Shown here piece by piece: positions 33,049-41,044 of a stretch of DNA of 64,000 bases. The position numbers and the translations under genes were made by a program. Positions within the stretch are counted from its first letter, which is position 1, and each line of letters begins with the position of its first letter. This DNA comes from Oceanimonas marisflavi (GTDB lineage Bacteria; Pseudomonadota; Gammaproteobacteria; Enterobacterales; Aeromonadaceae), in NCBI RefSeq assembly GCF_003049725.1, contig NZ_QAGM01000007.1, forward strand, positions 1-64,000, read 5' to 3'. The notes beneath the pieces are model-generated. The model made no database searches. It saw nothing but the letters and a program-made list of their open reading frames with translations, and was not told where the DNA came from.

Positions 33049-33591
33049 TTATACCACCGCCAAAATACTTAAAAATCCGCGCCCTTCGCCGATTTCCACC
33101 AGACGGGCCGTCATGGGGGAAGCAGATTTGCGCGCCACATCCAGCAAGCCAAGCCCGGCGCCATTCGTACTCCCTTCGTCCCGGGGCTTGCGCAGTTGGG
33201 TCTTGTAAGCGGCTTTAAGCTCACTCCTGTCCATGACCGCCAATTCTTCAAGTCGCTTGCAAATGGCCTCGCCGTCGGCAAGCTCCACCAGATTGCCGGC
33301 CATGACGTTGTAACGACCGGCTTCATTCCGGGCCACCACCACGGTAGCCGAGCCTTCATATTCGCTGTAATTCATGCGGCTGGCGTAATGGCGAATATTT
33401 TGCGTCAGCTCAATATAAACGCCAAATACATCCATGGCGGCACCGGGCTGAGCATTATCGGCCTGCAGATAATTGCGCAGCGCCTTGCCAATTTCCTCGA
33501 TCAGGCTGCGGGAAATGGGGCCGTTAAAACACAGCAGAATACGGTTTTGATTAAACTGCTCTCGTATCGACAGCAGATCTATGCCTTGCAT
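33049..33591 (-). CDS. siaB: SiaB-family protein kinase
   Basis: This 180-residue protein has a GHKL-type ATP-binding fold. The N-box appears as YIELTQNIRHYA and a glycine box as STNGAGLGLLDVA. In P. aeruginosa SiaB phosphorylates SiaC and thereby stops it from activating SiaD. The reading frame overlaps the end of siaA by 41 nt and ends 2 nt before siaC, so the four genes are tightly coupled. There is no membrane segment; it acts in the cytoplasm. Confidence 0.92.
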   Translation of the reverse strand: MQGIDLLSIREQFNQNRILLCFNGPISRSLIEEIGKALRNYLQADNAQPGAAMDVFGVYIELTQNIRHYASRMNYSEYEGSATVVVARNEAGRYNVMAGNLVELADGEAICKRLEELAVMDRSELKAAYKTQLRKPRDEGSTNGAGLGLLDVARKSASPMTARLVEIGEGRGFLSILAVV

Positions 33592-35596
33592 GGTTTACTC
33601 CTTGTAAGTTGGCTTCCATTCGAAACGCCAGCAGAGTGATGTCGTCCCGCTGGGCATGATTGCCACGATATTCATCCAGCGCTTGCTTCAGTGCTTCGGC
33701 CTGTTCGCCCAGGGGCCGCTGTGCATGGGTGCACAGCAATTCCCGGAACCGGCTGCCCCCCATGCCAAAGCCCTTGGCGCCGCCGGCCTGATCCAGGTAG
33801 CCGTCTGTGCTCAGGTAATACACCTTGTCATCACTGGCCGGCAACACCCGATCTTCAAACACGCCCCGGCGCCGGTCCAGCAGGCTGCGACGCTGACCCT
33901 TGTGCTCTTCCACCGTTGTGCCATCGCTGCAATACAGCGACATTTTGGCCCCCGCAAACACCAGCTGCCGGGCCTGCGGGTCCACATACACCAGGCCGGC
34001 ATCCATGGTGGTGGCCATGCCCCGGGGCAGCTCGCAGTCCTGCAACATGCCCCTGAGGGTCTGATCCGCCAGCTGCAAAATGGCTGCCGGCGAGTTCATC
34101 CCCTGCTCGCGCACTGCATGATCCAGAGCGGCACGACCCAGCATGGTCATCAGTGCCCCGGCCACGCCATGGCCGGCACAATCAACCACCCCCACCAGAA
34201 AGCATCCCTGTTCACCGGGCTGAAACAGATAGAAATCTCCCCCCACCACATCCCGCGGATGCCACAGCACAAAATGATGTTCACCCAGCACTCGGGTCAT
34301 CTGGCGGTCGGGCAAAATGGCTTTCTGGATCAGGCTGGCGTAATCGATGGAGTCGTTAATCTGCTGATGGGCCTGGCGCATTTGCCGGTTGGCCCGCTCC
34401 AGCTCTTGCGTACGGCTTTGCACCGTTTGTTCCAGCTCTTTGGTATGGTTGCGTACCTTGCTTGCCATCAGTGCAAAAGCCCGGCTCAAATCACCGATCT
34501 CATCTCCCGAGGGGGCCGGCAGCGACACATTATAGCTGCCCTCGGCAATGGCGGAGGCCGAGCCTTGCAGGCGCCGCAACGGGCGCAGCACCACCCGCTC
34601 CACCCCATACGCCAGCCCCAGCAGCAACACGGTCAGCATCAGCACCAGGCCAAGCAGTGCCACCTTGACCAGACTGGGATCCAGTACCTGCGCCAGCCCC
34701 AGATCCACCGCCGTGACCAGATACCAGTCCAGCTCTGGAATATAACTGAGGGCCAGCAGCTGCCGTTTGCCATTCAGGGTGAACCAGTCCATGACCACAT
34801 CACCGGAATCCGCCGCCCGGGCCTGCAGCAGGCTCAGCCGCTGCTCCTGCCCGGACGAATCCAGCATATCGTGCAGGGTCGTGCTTTGGTCATTCACGCC
34901 CGCCGCCGAGCCCAGGGCGATCAGACTGGCGTCGGGGTGCGCCTGAAAGCGGCCATCCCGGTCGAGGATCATGGGCATGACCCCCTGCTGGTTAATGGCG
35001 ATAAAATTGTTGATAAAGCGGGTCAGGTCAATGCCGGTGCCGGCCAGCCCCAGCGATCCGTTTTCACCTTCCACCCGCACATTGATCCACACCCGGGTAG
35101 TACCAAGCCGGGCATCGTGATTGACATTAATATTAAGCCGTTCGCCTGTCTGCATAAGATTAAAGAACCACTGATCCTCGGCGCTGGCAGGAGCCAGGCG
35201 ATAACTGGGTTTGGCATCAAAGGGCTGCTCGGGAGCACGATAGTAATAGTCGCGGCTGGCGGCGTTGACCAAAAACCAGGAGTGGCTGCTGAATTCGGCG
35301 GCAAACCCCTCGGCTTCATCCATAAACAGTCCGGCGTCATCCTTGCCGGCAAGCCACCGGCGGGTTAATACCGAATCGGCAAAACGGCGTGACAAGGCCA
35401 GCTCACGAACGAGCGGTACCAGGATCTGCTGACGGTTTAAACGCGTGAAGTTTTCTGCATAGGCGCGGCCAAAGTGCTCCTGCACGCCGCTCAACAGCTG
35501 CCAGCCGATGCCAATGGCCGGAATAAAAGCCAGCACACAGGCCAGCAACAGGGCCCAAATGGATTTCGCCCGAAGTCCTTTTCCCCAAATGGCCAT
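33551..35596 (-). CDS. siaA: SiaA membrane PP2C-type phosphatase
   Basis: This 681-residue sensor has a first membrane helix at about residues 12-33 and a large periplasmic Cache-type domain (about 35-310). A second helix (VKVALLGLVLMLTVLLLGLA), a HAMP domain (about 335-390) and a coiled coil follow. The C-terminal SpoIIE/PP2C phosphatase domain has metal-binding motifs DVVGGDFYLF and VVDCAGHGVAG. In P. aeruginosa SiaA dephosphorylates SiaC, so an outside signal turns on c-di-GMP synthesis by SiaD. It is the first gene of the operon. The signal is not evident from sequence. Confidence 0.93.
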   Translation of the reverse strand: MAIWGKGLRAKSIWALLLACVLAFIPAIGIGWQLLSGVQEHFGRAYAENFTRLNRQQILVPLVRELALSRRFADSVLTRRWLAGKDDAGLFMDEAEGFAAEFSSHSWFLVNAASRDYYYRAPEQPFDAKPSYRLAPASAEDQWFFNLMQTGERLNINVNHDARLGTTRVWINVRVEGENGSLGLAGTGIDLTRFINNFIAINQQGVMPMILDRDGRFQAHPDASLIALGSAAGVNDQSTTLHDMLDSSGQEQRLSLLQARAADSGDVVMDWFTLNGKRQLLALSYIPELDWYLVTAVDLGLAQVLDPSLVKVALLGLVLMLTVLLLGLAYGVERVVLRPLRRLQGSASAIAEGSYNVSLPAPSGDEIGDLSRAFALMASKVRNHTKELEQTVQSRTQELERANRQMRQAHQQINDSIDYASLIQKAILPDRQMTRVLGEHHFVLWHPRDVVGGDFYLFQPGEQGCFLVGVVDCAGHGVAGALMTMLGRAALDHAVREQGMNSPAAILQLADQTLRGMLQDCELPRGMATTMDAGLVYVDPQARQLVFAGAKMSLYCSDGTTVEEHKGQRRSLLDRRRGVFEDRVLPASDDKVYYLSTDGYLDQAGGAKGFGMGGSRFRELLCTHAQRPLGEQAEALKQALDEYRGNHAQRDDITLLAFRMEANLQGVNHARHRSAVDTRAV

Positions 35597-35878
35597 GCTT
35601 GCCTTTATTAATTAAATAATATGGTTGTGGCCGGTATTGTTGACCCTTTTCTCCATAAACTCAATCTGAAAGGAGTATTTCGAATCTGTAGAGGAGAATG
35701 AGTGAAATGTTGGGATTCGCTACGCTCATCCCAACCTACGCCTGAAGATAGTCGGTAGTTGGCCTCGCTCCCACGCTCCGGCGTGGGAGTGTGTACCGGC
35801 CATGAAGCCGGCACTGTCTGTCATTAAGGTATGCGTTCCCACGCAGAGCATGGGAACGAGGTAAGGGCCTACAAAGGC
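35597..35878. repeat. siaA upstream region with palindromic repeats
   Basis: Positions 35600-35690 are AT-rich and probably hold the siaABCD promoter. Positions 35705-35745 carry a half copy of the GTAGGTTGGGATGAGCG element in reverse. Positions 35759-35863 carry the TCGCTCCCACGCTCCGGCGT / TGGGAACGAGG inverted pair, a reverse-orientation relative of 21388-21485. No gene is seen. Confidence 0.65.
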
Positions 35879-36223
35879 TTACTTCGCGGTGAGCGCGTCG
35901 CCGCTGAACTCGATGCCCGCCCAGCCGGTTTTCATAAAGTTGCGAATGTTCTGGTGATCGTCGCCGTCCGGGTTGCCGAGCACGTCGTTGCGATAGAAGG
36001 CGCCAAAGCAGGCCAGGGTCTGCTGCTGGTCAAAACCCTGCAGCCGGGCAAAGGCAAACAGCTTGCAGGAGCCGTTGTTCTGGCCGGCGTCGTTATGCTG
36101 ATCGCCATTGGTAAAGGCCACCGGATGAAACTCGTAAAAGCCGTCAATCAGCGCCATTACTTCGGCGAACTCAATGGTTTCCGGCGCATCGGCCAGCTTG
36201 GTCTGCAATTCCTGAATGTTCAT
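35879..36223 (-). CDS. HopJ-family protein
   Basis: This is a 114-residue acidic protein matching the HopJ type III effector family by its opening helix (ELQTKLADAPETIEFAEVMA) and the FTNGDQHNDAGQNNGSCKLF core. TLACFGAFYRNDVL then follows. Despite the name, homologues are widespread in marine bacteria without plant hosts or a linked type III system, and none is encoded here. The function is unknown. It lies 15 nt downstream of the esterase gene on the same strand and is probably the last gene of a hutD-esterase-hopJ transcript. Confidence 0.85.
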   Translation of the reverse strand: MNIQELQTKLADAPETIEFAEVMALIDGFYEFHPVAFTNGDQHNDAGQNNGSCKLFAFARLQGFDQQQTLACFGAFYRNDVLGNPDGDDHQNIRNFMKTGWAGIEFSGDALTAK

Positions 36224-36238
36224 TAGGGTTCCTTTTGC

Positions 36239-36898
36239 TTATTTGAGTGCCAGACAGCGGCACAGAAAACGGGAAATATCGGCGATCTCTTCGGCGCACA
36301 CCGCGTGCGGCATGGGGTAGCTGTGATATTCGGGCACATGGCCGAGGGCTTCCAGGGCGCGGCAGGCCCGCAACCCCAGCTGCTCGCTCACCACCGGATC
36401 CTGCGTGCCGTGCAGCACCAGAATGGGCAGCGCACGGTTGGCATCGCTAGGCATTATGCTATCGGCGGTGGCGAAATAGGTCGACATGGCAATCAGTCCG
36501 CCCAGGGGCTGGTCAAAACTCAGCGCCGCCTCATAGGCCACGGCGCCGCCCTGGGAAAAGCCCGCCAGCACAATACGCCGGCTGTCGATGCCGGCGGCAA
36601 TCTGCTGTTCAATCAGTTCAGTCACCGCCGCCGCCGAGGCGCGCAGCTGGGCTTCATCCACCTTGCGGTCGATATCCATGGCCAGAATGTCATACCAGGC
36701 GGGCATGGCCATGCCACCGTTGATGGTCACCGGCATGGCCGGCGCATGGGGAAACACAAACCGCACCGCCGCACCGGCAGGCAGTCCCAGCTCGGGCACG
36801 ATGGGGGCAAAGTCGTGACCGTCGGCCCCCAGGCCGTGCAGCCAGATCACGCAGGTATCGGGGTTGGCGGCGGTGTCGTGACACAGATACTCAAGCAT
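36239..36898 (-). CDS. Carboxylesterase/phospholipase family alpha/beta hydrolase
   Basis: This 219-residue enzyme has the PF02230-type fold. It has an oxyanion segment WLHGLGADGHDF (residues 19-30), nucleophile Ser115 in GFSQGG, the acid in LHGTQDPVV and the catalytic His in PMPHAVC. Characterised relatives hydrolyse short-chain esters or lysophospholipids. No signal peptide is present, so it is cytoplasmic. It overlaps the HutD-like gene upstream by 8 nt, which indicates coupled translation; any functional link is unknown. Confidence 0.92.
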   Translation of the reverse strand: MLEYLCHDTAANPDTCVIWLHGLGADGHDFAPIVPELGLPAGAAVRFVFPHAPAMPVTINGGMAMPAWYDILAMDIDRKVDEAQLRASAAAVTELIEQQIAAGIDSRRIVLAGFSQGGAVAYEAALSFDQPLGGLIAMSTYFATADSIMPSDANRALPILVLHGTQDPVVSEQLGLRACRALEALGHVPEYHSYPMPHAVCAEEIADISRFLCRCLALK

Positions 36899-37445
36899 GG
36901 CGGGTCTCCGTCAGTGAATGGGGGTACAGCTCAATTTCGATCAACGGCCGAGAGGCCTCGGCGGGCGCCAGGCTCAGGACTTCGCCCGGTTCCAGCAGCC
37001 ACAAACGGGGCTCGTCGCCGTGCTCATAGAGCAGCCGGGCCGGCGCGCCGTCACTGATAAACTCCTCGCCGGCCCGGCGCCGGTGCACCCGCAGGCTGGC
37101 CCTGCCCCAGTCGCGGCGGACCATCAGGTTGAAGTCGAGACACTCCCCGCCCAGCAGCCGGCAGTGCACCGCCTGCTCACCGGCAAAATGCAGCGGCGCA
37201 AAGGGCGTGTCCAGGCGGTGCGGCTCACCGGCCAGATCGAGCGCAAAGCCGTCGCCGCTCAGCAGCATCAGCACGCGATCCACGCCGGGAAAATACGAAA
37301 AGGGCCCGCTTTGTCCCACCCGGGCCATGGACAGGCGCAGATCGAACTCGCCACCGGCGGGCAGCCGGAACAGCTCGCGGGTGGTGCCGCCGCCGTTTTT
37401 CCAGGGCATGTCGGTAAAGTCGGCGCGGGTCAGCAGCTTGCTCAT
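36891..37445 (-). CDS. HutD/Ves-family cupin-like protein
   Basis: This 184-residue protein has the opening FTDMPWKNGGGTTRELF typical of the HutD/Ves family and a beta-rich bicupin-like body. HutD is found in histidine-utilisation operons in pseudomonads, and Ves is linked to cold response in E. coli, but the biochemical role is unproven. No hut genes are nearby. I begin it at the Met at 37445; upstream in-frame residues are unconserved and cross the ribBA terminator. It lies at the head of a run with the esterase and HopJ-like genes. Confidence 0.85.
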   Translation of the reverse strand: MSKLLTRADFTDMPWKNGGGTTRELFRLPAGGEFDLRLSMARVGQSGPFSYFPGVDRVLMLLSGDGFALDLAGEPHRLDTPFAPLHFAGEQAVHCRLLGGECLDFNLMVRRDWGRASLRVHRRRAGEEFISDGAPARLLYEHGDEPRLWLLEPGEVLSLAPAEASRPLIEIELYPHSLTETRHA

Positions 37446-37459
37446 TGAAAGGCTCTCAC

Positions 37460-37490
37460 AAAAAGTCCGGCCGGCATGATGCCGGCCGGA
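37460..37490 (-). terminator. Rho-independent terminator of the rib operon
   Basis: A 10-bp GC-rich stem (TCCGGCCGGC / GCCGGCCGGA) with a 5-nt loop is followed on the minus strand by CTTTTTG. It lies 22 nt after the ribBA stop and ends the glyA/nrdR-ribD-ribE-ribBA run. Confidence 0.88.
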
Positions 37491-37512
37491 ACGGTATGCC
37501 GGTGATCCGGCC

Positions 37513-38622
37513 TTATTCGGTGACGTATTCCACCACTTCCAGGCCAAAGCCCGACAGCGCGTGGTAACGCTTGGGCGAGCTCAGCAGGCGCATCTTGCCC
37601 ACCCCCATGGCGCGCAGGATCTGCGAGCCCACGCCCACCCGGCGTGACGTGCCCTGACGCTTGGCCGCTTCCGGGCGCTCGCCCTTGTCGGCGGCTTCAA
37701 ACATGCGTACCACAGACAGCAGGTGATCCGGGGTTTCTTCCTTGCCGAGGATCACCAGCACGCCGCCTTCGTCGGCAATGCGCGCCATCGACTTGTCCAG
37801 CGGCCAGCTGCGGCTGGCGTGGCGGTCGGTCATCAGCACATCGGTGAGCATGTCGTGAATATGCACCCGCACCAAGGCCGGCTGATCCGCCTTGATCTCG
37901 CCCTTGCGCAGGGCAAAGTGCACCTGGTTGTCGATGGTGTCGCGGAAGGTCACCAGCTCGAACTCGCCGTGATCGGTGGGCAGCTTGCAGCGGGCCACCT
38001 GCTCTATGGTGGTTTCATTCTGGTTGCGGTACTCAATGAGATCGGCAATGGTGCCCAGCTTCAGGCCGTGCTCTTCGGCGAACTTTTCCAGATCCGGGCG
38101 GCGCGCCATGGTGCCGTCTTCGTTGAGAATTTCCACGATCACCGCCGCCGGCTCCACGCCCGCCAGCCGGGCCAGATCACAGCCGGCCTCGGTGTGGCCG
38201 GCGCGGGTCAGCACGCCGCCGTTCTGGGCCTTGAGCGGAAAAATATGACCAGGCTGCACCAGATCGGCAGGCTTGGCGTCCTTGGCCACGGCAGCCTGCA
38301 CGGTGCGGGCGCGGTCGGCGGCGGAAATGCCGGTGGTCACCCCTTCGGCGGCCTCGATGGACACGGTAAAGGCGGTGGAGAACTGCTCGGTGTTGCGGCT
38401 CACCATCTGGGGAATGTCGAGCTGACGGCAGCGGTTCTCGGTCAGGGTCAGGCAGATCAGGCCCCGGCCGTATTTGGCCATAAAGTTGATGTCTTCCGGA
38501 CGCACGTGCTCGGCGGCCATGATCAGATCGCCTTCGTTTTCCCGGTCTTCGTCATCCATCAGAATGACCATTTTGCCCTGACGAATGTCGTCGATGATTT
38601 CCTGGGTACTGCTTAAGGCCAT
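37513..38622 (-). CDS. ribBA: 3,4-dihydroxy-2-butanone-4-phosphate synthase with degenerate GTP cyclohydrolase II domain
   Basis: This is a 369-residue, two-domain protein. Residues 1-200 are an intact RibB domain ([33 protein letters not shown]) that converts ribulose 5-phosphate to 3,4-dihydroxy-2-butanone 4-phosphate for riboflavin synthesis. Residues 205-369 resemble RibA, but the zinc-binding cysteine cluster (CxxxxxxxxxxCxC in RibA) is absent: the region reads [20 protein letters not shown]. The cyclohydrolase is therefore probably inactive, and a separate ribA should exist elsewhere. The gene lies 30 nt downstream of ribE; no FMN riboswitch fits in that space. Confidence 0.93.
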   Translation of the reverse strand: MALSSTQEIIDDIRQGKMVILMDDEDRENEGDLIMAAEHVRPEDINFMAKYGRGLICLTLTENRCRQLDIPQMVSRNTEQFSTAFTVSIEAAEGVTTGISAADRARTVQAAVAKDAKPADLVQPGHIFPLKAQNGGVLTRAGHTEAGCDLARLAGVEPAAVIVEILNEDGTMARRPDLEKFAEEHGLKLGTIADLIEYRNQNETTIEQVARCKLPTDHGEFELVTFRDTIDNQVHFALRKGEIKADQPALVRVHIHDMLTDVLMTDRHASRSWPLDKSMARIADEGGVLVILGKEETPDHLLSVVRMFEAADKGERPEAAKRQGTSRRVGVGSQILRAMGVGKMRLLSSPKRYHALSGFGLEVVEYVTE

Positions 38623-38652
38623 GATGTTCCCCTTGAGTAATTCGGTTAGCCG

Positions 38653-39306
38653 CTATTTCACAAAACCACTGGCGGCCAGGGTCGCCAGGGTGAGTCCGCC
38701 ACCGGCCTGAGTCTGGCCGCCGGTCAGCAGGCGCTCCAGGTAGCGGGCGATAATGTCTACTTCCAGGTTGACGCTGCGGCCAACCTGCCAGTCGTTCAGT
38801 GTGGTGTTATTCAATGTATGGGGCACCAGCGTCAATTTAAAGGCCGCGCCCGATACCGCGTTCACGGTCAGGCTGATGCCGTCCACGGTAATGGAGCCCT
38901 TTTCGGCAATATAGCGGGAAAGCTCGGCCGGGGCGTCGATCCACAGCTCAATGGCAAACCCCACTTTGGCCTTTTTGCTGATGCGGCCCACGCCGTCCAC
39001 ATGGCCGGACACCAGATGACCGCCGAGCCGGGTGGTGGGCAGCAGCGCCTTTTCCAGATTGACCGCCTGGCCCGGCTGATAGTCGGCAAAGCCGGTGCGA
39101 TTAAGAGTTTCAATCGACACATCGGCGCAATAATAATCCTTGCCCAGTTCGGTCACGGTGAGGCAAACGCCATTGGTGGCGATGGAGTCGCCCAGGGCGA
39201 CGTCGGACAGATCCAGCCCCGGGCAGTGAATGCGGATCACCGAGGAGGCACCCTTTCGCTCAATGGCGGCCAGGGTGCCGGTGGCTTCAACAATACCGGT
39301 AAACAT
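38653..39306 (-). CDS. ribE: Riboflavin synthase, alpha subunit
   Basis: This 217-residue enzyme dismutates two molecules of 6,7-dimethyl-8-ribityllumazine to riboflavin. It shows the two tandem lumazine-binding barrels. The first starts MFTGIVEATGTL, with GDSIATNGVCLTV, and the second begins near GHLVSGHVDGVG, with SITVDGISLTVN. The ATG at 39306 overlaps the ribD stop (ATGA) and matches the invariant MFTGIVE start, so I place it there rather than at an upstream Met. Another name for this gene is ribC. Confidence 0.95.
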   Translation of the reverse strand: MFTGIVEATGTLAAIERKGASSVIRIHCPGLDLSDVALGDSIATNGVCLTVTELGKDYYCADVSIETLNRTGFADYQPGQAVNLEKALLPTTRLGGHLVSGHVDGVGRISKKAKVGFAIELWIDAPAELSRYIAEKGSITVDGISLTVNAVSGAAFKLTLVPHTLNNTTLNDWQVGRSVNLEVDIIARYLERLLTGGQTQAGGGLTLATLAASGFVK

Positions 39307-40421
39307 CAGTCGATTACCCTTGCAGTCAGTTTGAGATCGCCACCCACCAGGCGGCAATCCTGCCAGGCCAGCCTTGGCGGCTGACTCATGGCGGTAAATT
39401 CCGGCAGAGCCAGCAGGCCCCGTGCCGGGTTGCCCATCAGCATGGGCGCCTGATACACAATCAGTTCATTCACCAGACCGGCAGTAAACAGCGCCCCCCC
39501 AAGAGTGGCCCCCGCCTCTACCCAGAGGTGATTAAGCTGACGCCGGCCCAGCTCGTCGAGCAGCAGCTCAAGATCCAGCTTGCCACTGGCAGAAAGCCGC
39601 AGCACGCATTCTTCCACCTCATCGCCAAAACCGCCGGTCACCTCGCCGCGCAGCAGCAGCACAGGGCCGGGCTGCGCAAACAGCCTGAGCCCGGCATGCA
39701 GCCGGTTTTGGGTGTCGATCACAATGCGCAGGGGCTGACGCAGTTCGGCTTCGGCATAGTCATGGCGCAGCGAGGCCGGCAGCTCCTGCCAGCGCACGTT
39801 GAGGGCGGCGTCGTCCATTAATACGGTGTTGGCGCCGGAGAGAATGGCGCAGCTTTGCGCCCGGTGGCGCTGCACATCGCGCCGGGCGGCGGGTCCGGTG
39901 ATCCACTTGCTTTCGCCGTTGGCCAGTGCAGTGCGTCCATCAAGACTGGCGGCCAGCTTCAGGGTAACAAAGGGCCGGCCGGTGCGCATGCGGTGCAGAA
40001 AACCCACATTCACCGCCTCGGCGGCCTCTGTCATCAGTCCGGCCTCGGCCTGAATGCCCGCTTCCTGCAGCATGGCCAGGCCACGACCGGCCACCTGCGG
40101 GTTGGGATCCACCATGGCGGCCACCACTCTGGCCACGCCGGCGTCGATCAGTCCCTGGGCACAGGGCGGGGTGCGGCCGTGATGAGAGCAGGGCTCCAGG
40201 GTCACATAGGCGGTTGCGCCGCGCGCGGCCTCACCGGCGGCACGCAGGGCAAACACCTCGGCATGGGGGCCACCGGCACGCCGGTGAAAGCCCTCGCCCG
40301 CCAGTTGACCGTCTTTCACGATCACACAGCCCACCGCCGGATTGGGGCTGGTGGTAAAACGGCCACGGCGGGCCAGCTCAAGCGCCCTGGCCATCCAGTG
40401 CGCGTCTTGGGTAGTGAACAC
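39306..40421 (-). CDS. ribD: Bifunctional pyrimidine deaminase/reductase RibD
   Basis: This 371-residue protein performs the second and third steps of riboflavin synthesis. The deaminase domain (about residues 1-145) keeps its zinc motif HAEVFAL and PCSHHGRTPPC. The reductase domain (about 150-371) keeps TLKLAASLDGRTA and the WVEAGATLGGALF loop that binds NADPH. Length and motifs are normal. It starts one base after the nrdR stop and shares its own stop with the ribE start, consistent with one transcript. Confidence 0.95.
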   Translation of the reverse strand: MFTTQDAHWMARALELARRGRFTTSPNPAVGCVIVKDGQLAGEGFHRRAGGPHAEVFALRAAGEAARGATAYVTLEPCSHHGRTPPCAQGLIDAGVARVVAAMVDPNPQVAGRGLAMLQEAGIQAEAGLMTEAAEAVNVGFLHRMRTGRPFVTLKLAASLDGRTALANGESKWITGPAARRDVQRHRAQSCAILSGANTVLMDDAALNVRWQELPASLRHDYAEAELRQPLRIVIDTQNRLHAGLRLFAQPGPVLLLRGEVTGGFGDEVEECVLRLSASGKLDLELLLDELGRRQLNHLWVEAGATLGGALFTAGLVNELIVYQAPMLMGNPARGLLALPEFTAMSQPPRLAWQDCRLVGGDLKLTARVID

Positions 40422-40871
40422 TTATTGCTCCAGGCGGGCTATCTCTTCGCCAAACTGGCGCAGATCCTCAAAACAGCGGTAAACCGAGGCAAAGCGAATA
40501 TAGGCGACCTTGTCGAGCTGCTTGAGCTCTTCCATCACCAGGTTGCCCACCAGCTCCGACGGCACTTCCCGCTCGCCGGTGGCCCGCAGCCGCGACTTGA
40601 TGCGGCTGATGGACTGCTCAATGGCCTCGGTGCTCACCGGGCGCTTTTCCAGCGCCCGCTGCATGCCGGCTTCCAGCTTGTCTTCGTTGAAGGGTTCGCG
40701 AATGCCGCTGGTCTTGATGATACGCGGCATCACCAGCTCGGCGGTTTCAAAGGTGGTAAAACGCTCCCGGCAGGCATTGCATTCCCGCCGCCGGCGCACC
40801 TGCAGGCCATCGCCCACCAGACGGGAGTCGATCACCTTGGTTTCGGTTGCGTTACAAAAGGGGCAGTGCAT
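40422..40871 (-). CDS. nrdR: Transcriptional repressor NrdR
   Basis: This 149-residue repressor of ribonucleotide-reductase genes has an N-terminal zinc ribbon ([13 protein letters not shown] ... [12 protein letters not shown]) and a central ATP-cone domain (about residues 49-139). The latter senses ATP/dATP. It binds NrdR boxes upstream of nrd operons; none of those genes is in this window. It is placed between glyA and ribD on the same strand, a common gammaproteobacterial order. Confidence 0.96.
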   Translation of the reverse strand: MHCPFCNATETKVIDSRLVGDGLQVRRRRECNACRERFTTFETAELVMPRIIKTSGIREPFNEDKLEAGMQRALEKRPVSTEAIEQSISRIKSRLRATGEREVPSELVGNLVMEELKQLDKVAYIRFASVYRCFEDLRQFGEEIARLEQ

Positions 40872-40948
40872 GGTGCCTCCACGGGGCCTGTTAATCGGCT
40901 GTTAGTGTAAAGAAGCGGGCTGTGGATTAAAAGCGGGGAGTTAAATAC

Positions 40949-41039
40949 AGGGACTCGGGATTGGGGAATGGGGAGTAGAAAATAAAAAAGGGACCGGGGT
41001 ACAAATCCCCAGTCCCTATTCCCTAATCCCTAATCCCTA
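40949..41039. repeat. Inverted G-rich/C-rich heptad repeats between glyA and nrdR
   Basis: A G-rich arm (GGGATTGGGGAATGGGG, 40949-40975) and a C-rich arm (TCCCTATTCCCTAATCCC, 41006-41039) are complementary and surround an AT-rich centre. The unit and layout match 23472-23556, and the array abuts the glyA stop codon. Confidence 0.8.
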
Positions 41040-41044
41040 CGCTG

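Noticed and set aside
38623..38652. FMN riboswitch before ribBA
   Set aside because: Only 30 nt separate ribE and ribBA, far too few for the FMN aptamer, and none of its core motifs is seen before nrdR or ribH.
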